Shown here in pieces: positions 7,271 through 10,369 of a stretch of DNA of 10,369 bases (position 1 is the stretch's first letter; each line of letters starts with the position of its first letter). The position numbers were made by a program, and so were the translations under genes. Location of the stretch: NCBI GenBank assembly GCA_029560455.1, contig JAKQKW010000069.1, positions 1 to 10,369 of the forward strand, read 5' to 3'. Under the pieces are notes generated by a model, which worked only from the letters and a program-made list of their open reading frames with translations, searched no databases and was not told where the DNA came from. Source of the DNA: Candidatus Rifleibacteriota bacterium (GTDB lineage: Bacteria > Riflebacteria > Ozemobacteria > Ozemobacterales > Ozemobacteraceae).

Positions 7271-7558
7271 GTGAAACCTTACGAAACTTTGTTCTTCACC
7301 GAACCCGGCATTGAAACCGAAGCCCTTGATGTTCTCATCGGCAAAGTAGAAAATGCAATCACCAAAAACGGTGGCCAGATCGAAAAGATCGACAGATGGG
7401 GCAGGCGCCCCCTCGCTTACCCCGTGGAAAAACACATTGAAGGCAACTACGTTCTCGTGAATTTCCAGGCTACCGGCGATGCCCTTAGAGAACTCGAAAG
7501 AACTTATCTGATCAATCAGACGATTCTTCGCTTCATGACCACCGTTCGCGGTCAGTAA
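7271..7558 (+). CDS. rpsF: 30S ribosomal protein bS6
   Basis: A 95-residue protein of normal length that binds 16S rRNA in the platform of the small subunit as a pair with bS18. It starts KPYETLFF and has the alternating strand/helix pattern of the family, including the WGRRPLAYPVEKHIEGNYVLVNF stretch split here as WGRRPLAYPVEK and GNYVLVNF, and ends in RGQ. The start is the GTG at 7271, not the longer frame from 7229, because the strong Shine-Dalgarno AAGGGAGG (7253-7260) lies in front of it and the family begins at this residue. The spacer of 10 nt is slightly long. It is the first gene of the operon with ssb (12-nt gap) and rpsR. It may be autoregulated through its leader. Confidence 0.97.
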   Translation: MKPYETLFFTEPGIETEALDVLIGKVENAITKNGGQIEKIDRWGRRPLAYPVEKHIEGNYVLVNFQATGDALRELERTYLINQTILRFMTTVRGQ

Positions 7559-7570
7559 GCCGGGTTTAGC

Positions 7571-7999
7571 ATGGCTGGCAATCTCAATAAAGTCTTTTTG
7601 CTCGGTAATCTCACCAGAGACCCCGAATTACGGCATACTGCCCAGGGCACTTCGGTCGCCAATTTCAGCATTGCCGTAAACCGCACCTACAAGGGCAACG
7701 ACGGCGATTTTAAAAAAGAAACAAGCTATTTTAACATCATCGTCTGGGGCAAAACTGGCGAAAACTGCGCAAAATTTCTTACCAAGGGCCGCCCGGTTCT
7801 CGTTGAAGGCAGGTTGCAGAACCGCAGCTACGAGACCCAGGAAGGTCAAAAACGCACCGTAACAGAAATCGTTGCCGATAACGTTCAGTTTCTCGGTGGC
7901 GGCCGCGGCGATGCCGCTGAAGAAGGTGGCAATGACCCCGGCTTCAGCGCTGATTTCAGCGGTCCCATGGGCGGCGACGATGACGCAGTTCCGTTCTGA
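7571..7999 (+). CDS. ssb: Single-stranded DNA-binding protein
   Basis: A 142-residue SSB that coats single-stranded DNA during replication, repair and recombination. Residues 1-108 form the OB-fold domain: NKVFLLGNLTRDPELR at the start, the ANFSIAVN strand, the Trp of NIIVWG, and VEGRLQNRSYE. Residues 109-142 form a short Gly/Asp-rich tail ending DDDAVPF, the acidic tip that binds partner proteins. The tail is short for the family but complete. The gene sits between rpsF and rpsR, as in many bacteria. No good Shine-Dalgarno precedes the ATG, so translation probably depends on ribosomes arriving from rpsF 12 nt upstream. The stop codon lies in the loop of a hairpin. Confidence 0.97.
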   Translation: MAGNLNKVFLLGNLTRDPELRHTAQGTSVANFSIAVNRTYKGNDGDFKKETSYFNIIVWGKTGENCAKFLTKGRPVLVEGRLQNRSYETQEGQKRTVTEIVADNVQFLGGGRGDAAEEGGNDPGFSADFSGPMGGDDDAVPF

Positions 8000-8005
8000 G
8001 AACGG
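7991..8005 (+). promoter_or_regulatory. Hairpin enclosing the ssb stop codon, followed by a TATAAT box
   Basis: CCGTTC (7991-7996) pairs perfectly with GAACGG (8000-8005), and the three loop bases 7997-7999 are exactly the TGA stop of ssb. A TATAAT hexamer follows at 8008-8013, but I find no good -35 at the proper distance. The hairpin has no proper T-run. It could trim or pause transcripts between ssb and rpsR, or be chance. Confidence 0.35.
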
Positions 8006-8044
8006 GCTATAATTCTTTAACCAGCATTCCAACGGAGGAAAAAA

Positions 8045-8272
8045 ATGGCTGAATTTAAAAGACACAGACACAGAAAAGTCTGTCATTTCTGCAAAGACAA
8101 AGTTTCTTTCATCGACTATAAAGATATCTCCCGCCTGAGAAGATATATCAACGATCGCGGCAAAATCACCAGCCGCAGATCGACCGGCACCTGCACCGCG
8201 CACCAGAAGCACCTTACCACTGCTATCAAGCGCGCCCGCAACATGGCTCTGCTGCCGTTCGCCAACGTCTGA
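8045..8272 (+). CDS. rpsR: 30S ribosomal protein bS18, zinc-ligand form
   Basis: A 75-residue protein that pairs with bS6 on the 30S platform. It has the family core [24 protein letters not shown] and the end [13 protein letters not shown]. Four possible zinc ligands are present: C13 and C16 (CHFC), C50 and H53. This marks the C+ form, in contrast to the form without ligands found in Escherichia coli. A strong Shine-Dalgarno GGAGG (8034-8038) lies 6 nt before the ATG, so it can be translated independently of ssb. The 45-nt gap after ssb holds the stop-codon hairpin and a TATAAT box. DUF2232 follows after 23 nt. Confidence 0.97.
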   Translation: MAEFKRHRHRKVCHFCKDKVSFIDYKDISRLRRYINDRGKITSRRSTGTCTAHQKHLTTAIKRARNMALLPFANV

Positions 8273-8295
8273 TCCGATATTGAAGAATACCGCAA

Positions 8296-9300
8296 ATGAG
8301 TAATCCAACTGCCATAAGAACTCTGGGCCTGGCCGTCATGGTGATTATCACTATGGCAGGCTTTGTTGCCGCCACCCAGATGCCTCTTATCGGTGCGCTG
8401 GTGCTCTCGGTTGCCGCTTTGCCGGCATTTCTGGTAATTCTGGCCTGGGGAGGCCTGTGGTTTCTGCTCTATTCGGCATTGACCATGACCCTAACCAGTC
8501 TGGTCGCGACGCCTTCGGCTGCCATAATGCTTATGCCGCTCATTCTTATGCCTGCGGCATTTCTCTATGGTGCGGTCAAGGTCGGCCTTGCGCCGCTGCG
8601 GGCAATGTGTCTGGCTTTATTGTCAGCTACGCTGTTCTCAACCGGAATGTGGGCCGTAACCAACCAGGTCAGCAGTTCTGATGGTCTGCTGCCGGTGCGC
8701 GAACAGTTCGCCAGTCAGATTGCGGTAGTTGAAAAACAGCTCGATAAAATCCAGGAAAAGGGCCAGGAATCGCAGGAATCAGTCGAACTGATTCGCGAGA
8801 ATATCCGTGAAGTCTTTGACTACACAGTGCTTCTGATTCCGGCAACTTTCCTGTTTGTCTGGCATCTGCTGACTCTCGGCATTTTCTATGCCGGGGCGGT
8901 GCGCCTTGCCCCCAGATTCGGCTTTCAGATCGCTACCATGCCGCCTTTCACCGACTGGCGCTTTGACTGGCATCTGATCTGGCTTTTTCTTGGTGGCTGG
9001 CTGCTTTTCTATGTCGTCGGCGCTGATGAAACAATGCCGATGCATGGTTTTGCCCGCACCGTCGGGGCCAACTGTCTCGCGGTCAGCAGTATCATGTATT
9101 ACATCGCCGGGTTATCGCTGATTTTCTTCATGTTCGAAAAGTACAAGCTGGGCCCGTTCGCAAGAGTTGGCCTGTCATGCATGGCTCTGGTCTTCACTCA
9201 GGCTGTCGTCTGGTTCGGCATCATCGATGTCTGGGCCGACTTCAGAACCCCGAAACCAGCGCTTTTCCAGGCGTCAGATGATTCTGACGACGATTTTTAA
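8296..9300 (+). CDS. DUF2232 (YybS-like) membrane protein
   Basis: A 334-residue inner membrane protein of unknown function. Five hydrophobic segments cover residues about 10-122. A charged, probably coiled-coil loop follows at about 128-175 (EKQLDKIQEKGQESQESVELIRENIRE read in short pieces). About four more segments lie at 176-200, 227-243, 257-280 and 290-311. The segment F-TDWRFDWHLIW near 218-229 and DVWADFR near 311-317 match what I know of DUF2232 proteins, which are often encoded between rpsR and rplI. The last residues are very acidic (DDSDDDF). The ATG at 8296 has only a weak GAAG at some distance, so the gene is probably expressed at a lower level than its ribosomal neighbours. The assignment rests on topology and position as much as on motifs. 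Confidence 0.75.
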   Translation: MSNPTAIRTLGLAVMVIITMAGFVAATQMPLIGALVLSVAALPAFLVILAWGGLWFLLYSALTMTLTSLVATPSAAIMLMPLILMPAAFLYGAVKVGLAPLRAMCLALLSATLFSTGMWAVTNQVSSSDGLLPVREQFASQIAVVEKQLDKIQEKGQESQESVELIRENIREVFDYTVLLIPATFLFVWHLLTLGIFYAGAVRLAPRFGFQIATMPPFTDWRFDWHLIWLFLGGWLLFYVVGADETMPMHGFARTVGANCLAVSSIMYYIAGLSLIFFMFEKYKLGPFARVGLSCMALVFTQAVVWFGIIDVWADFRTPKPALFQASDDSDDDF

Positions 9301-9325
9301 CTGATAATACCCCAGGAGGAAGATA

Positions 9326-9784
9326 ATGGAAGTTCTGATGATCAATACCGTTCCCCGGGTTGGCAGAAAAGGCGAAATCAAAAAGGTCGCTGAAGGCTTC
9401 GCCCGCAACTACCTGTTCCCGAGAAACTATGCTATTCCCGCTACTGAAGGTGCCAGAAACCACCTGAATCTCATGAAAAACTCATGGGAAAAACAGGCTG
9501 CCCGTGAAAAACAGGCATTTGTCGATATGGCCGGCAAAATCGAAGGTCTGGTTCTCAAACTTACCCGCAAAGCCGGCGACAAAGGCCGCCTTTTCGGTTC
9601 AGTCACCAGCACCGAACTTGCTGAAGAAATCAACAAACAGGCTGGCGTCAACATTGACAAGAAACTGGTTGTTGCCGATCACATCAAGGAAACCGGCGAA
9701 CATTCAGTAACCATCCGCTTTACCGGCGACGTAAAAGCCCACCTCAAAGTGGTCATTTCTGCCGAAGAAAAGCAGCAGGACTAA
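9326..9784 (+). CDS. rplI: 50S ribosomal protein bL9
   Basis: A 152-residue protein of normal length that binds 23S rRNA near the L1 stalk base. The N-terminal domain carries the family signature (GRKGEIKKVAEGFARNYLFP, residues about 13-32), followed by the long central helix, rich in Lys and Glu (about 41-75). The C-terminal domain has GRLFGSVTSTELAEEI and ends after HLKVVISAE. AGGAGG (9314-9319) lies 6 nt before the ATG, a strong ribosome binding site. It is the last gene of the rpsF operon and is followed 16 nt later by an intrinsic terminator. Confidence 0.97.
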   Translation: MEVLMINTVPRVGRKGEIKKVAEGFARNYLFPRNYAIPATEGARNHLNLMKNSWEKQAAREKQAFVDMAGKIEGLVLKLTRKAGDKGRLFGSVTSTELAEEINKQAGVNIDKKLVVADHIKETGEHSVTIRFTGDVKAHLKVVISAEEKQQD

Positions 9785-9800
9785 TTCTCTGAACTGAAGG

Positions 9801-9834
9801 GTAGTGAGCGGCCTGGCGCCGTTCACTACTTTTT
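9801..9834 (+). terminator. Strong intrinsic terminator after rplI
   Basis: Arms 9801-9812 and 9818-9829 form a 12-pair stem with one G-U pair and the loop CTGGC. Five T follow at once (9830-9834), and further pyrimidine-rich sequence after that. This ends the rpsF-rplI transcript and separates it from dnaB. Confidence 0.9.
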
Positions 9835-9887
9835 CTGTCTTCGGAACACTTTTTATTCTGCGATCGTTCCGGTAGCCCGGCTAATAA

Positions 9888-9908
9888 CCAGGGCATTTTT
9901 CTCCCTGG
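9888..9908. repeat. Inverted repeat CCAGGG/CCCTGG upstream of the dnaB promoter
   Basis: Perfect 6-nt arms (9888-9893 and 9903-9908) flank nine mostly T bases. A second pair, CGGAAC (9842-9847) and GTTCCG (9866-9871), lies before it. Both are in the gene-free stretch 9835-9989. Their role is unknown; either could be a regulator site or chance. Confidence 0.3.
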
Positions 9909-9938
9909 ATACGACATATTTTGTCACTTGCGGGCAGG

Positions 9939-9961
9939 TATAATTTTCTGGTATTTACCAG
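9939..9961 (+). promoter_or_regulatory. Probable dnaB -10 box with an overlapping start-site palindrome
   Basis: TATAAT at 9939-9944 is a consensus -10 box. TTGTCA at 9921-9926 is only 12 nt upstream, too close for a standard -35, so the upstream element is unclear. The expected start point (near 9951) falls inside the palindrome CTGGTA-TT-TACCAG (9948-9961), a typical position for a repressor operator. A promoter is needed here because a strong terminator precedes it. Confidence 0.5.
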
Positions 9962-9989
9962 ACCACCGGAAAACCTCAGGAGGGTTAAC

Positions 9990-10369
9990 ATGTCAGACGT
10001 TTTTCACAAGGTTCCGCCACACAGTCTTGAAGCAGAACAGAGCCTTATCGGCTCGATGATGTTAAGTGAAGACGCCGTTGTTGCCGCCCTCGAAATCGTT
10101 GAGGCCGTTGATTTCTACCAGACCAGCCATCGCCATATTTTTCAGGCGCTCGTCGACCTTTTCAATGCTCAGCGCCCCTGCGACCTGATCACCCTGCAGG
10201 AAGAACTGCGCAGCAAGGAACGCCTCGCCGAAATCGGCGGCGTCAGTTACCTTTCGCAGTTGCTCAATGTTGTGCCAACGGCACGCAATGCCGAGCACTA
10301 TGCCCGCATCGTCAAAGAAAAGTCGATGTTACGCAGCCTGATTTCGGTATCGGGTGAAATCTCGACCAG
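9990..10369 (+). CDS. dnaB: Replicative DNA helicase DnaB, N-terminal part (3' end beyond the window)
   Basis: Hexameric helicase that unwinds DNA at the replication fork and contacts primase through its N-terminal domain. The window holds 126 codons of that domain. It begins VPPHSLEAEQSLIGSMMLSE, the family's characteristic start, followed by DFYQTSHRHIFQAL, a ferredoxin-like helical bundle region with ITLQEEL, and IGGVSYLSQLLNVVPTARNAEHYARIVKEKSMLR. The RecA-type ATPase domain with the Walker motifs lies outside. AGGAGGG (9978-9984) is 5 nt before the ATG, a strong ribosome binding site that fixes the start. It follows the rpsF-rplI operon as in many bacteria but has its own promoter region here. 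Confidence 0.96.
   Translation, partial: MSDVFHKVPPHSLEAEQSLIGSMMLSEDAVVAALEIVEAVDFYQTSHRHIFQALVDLFNAQRPCDLITLQEELRSKERLAEIGGVSYLSQLLNVVPTARNAEHYARIVKEKSMLRSLISVSGEIST

Noticed and set aside
6933..7274. 113-codon + strand frame upstream of rpsF
   Set aside because: It runs through the rpsF promoter, leader and ribosome binding site, and the product is rich in Arg and Leu without domain features.
7628..8308. 226-codon open frame on the - strand across ssb and rpsR
   Set aside because: It is an antisense shadow of two certain genes, and the product shows no family features.
9921..9926. TTGTCA as the -35 box of dnaB
   Set aside because: The spacing of 12 nt to TATAAT is too short for a normal sigma70 promoter.
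1..10369. CRISPR arrays, insertion sequences, tRNA or rRNA genes, defence systems
   Set aside because: I found no regularly spaced repeats, transposase-like frames, tRNA-like folds or defence-family motifs on either strand.

Overview
The window looks like bacterial chromosome of mid GC content. All convincing genes lie on the + strand. There is no mobile element, CRISPR array, tRNA or rRNA. A lipoprotein signal and large polyprenyl-sugar-type membrane glycosyltransferases point to a bacterium with a complex envelope. The order rpsF-ssb-rpsR-DUF2232-rplI, then dnaB, and a four-ligand zinc-type bS18 occur in several deep bacterial lineages (Firmicutes-like, Deltaproteobacteria-like and candidate phyla). 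A candidate phylum such as Riflebacteria would fit the RCC1 lipoprotein and the M30-like peptidase, but this is a guess from general knowledge and cannot be settled from the window.

Layout. (1) 2-1105: the 3' part of an exported-type zinc metallopeptidase (HELQH plus a downstream Glu), cut by the left edge. (2) 1106-1654: a 549-nt spacer without a convincing gene. It holds AT-rich inverted repeats and, at its right end, a good sigma70-type promoter (TTGCAT, 17 nt, TATACT). (3) 1655-6923: a tight three-gene unit. It encodes a lipoprotein with a seven-bladed RCC1 propeller, followed after 6 and 10 nt by two paralogous multi-pass GT-C type glycosyltransferases. (4) 6924-7270: a spacer with a weak terminator-like element, a possible 31-codon ORF, the rpsF promoter (TTGCTT, 17 nt, TATACT) and a structured rpsF leader resembling the S6:S18 autoregulatory motif. 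(5) 7271-9784: the conserved operon rpsF (bS6), ssb, rpsR (bS18), DUF2232 membrane protein and rplI (bL9), closed by a strong intrinsic terminator at 9801-9834. (6) 9835-10369: a regulatory spacer with a TATAAT box and a palindrome at the presumed start point, then the first 126 codons of dnaB, cut by the right edge.

How the genes fit together. The right half is core machinery: two 30S proteins that bind as a pair (bS6:bS18), one 50S protein, single-strand DNA-binding protein and the replicative helicase. The left half is accessory cell-surface biology: a secreted peptidase, a lipid-anchored propeller and two membrane glycosyltransferases that probably modify a surface protein or lipid with a sugar from a polyprenyl carrier. 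The substrate cannot be told from sequence. I see no defence or other wholly new system. The items most worth checking are the rpsF leader RNA, the hairpin enclosing the ssb stop codon, the palindrome at the dnaB promoter and the RCC1-lipoprotein/GT-C pair operon.
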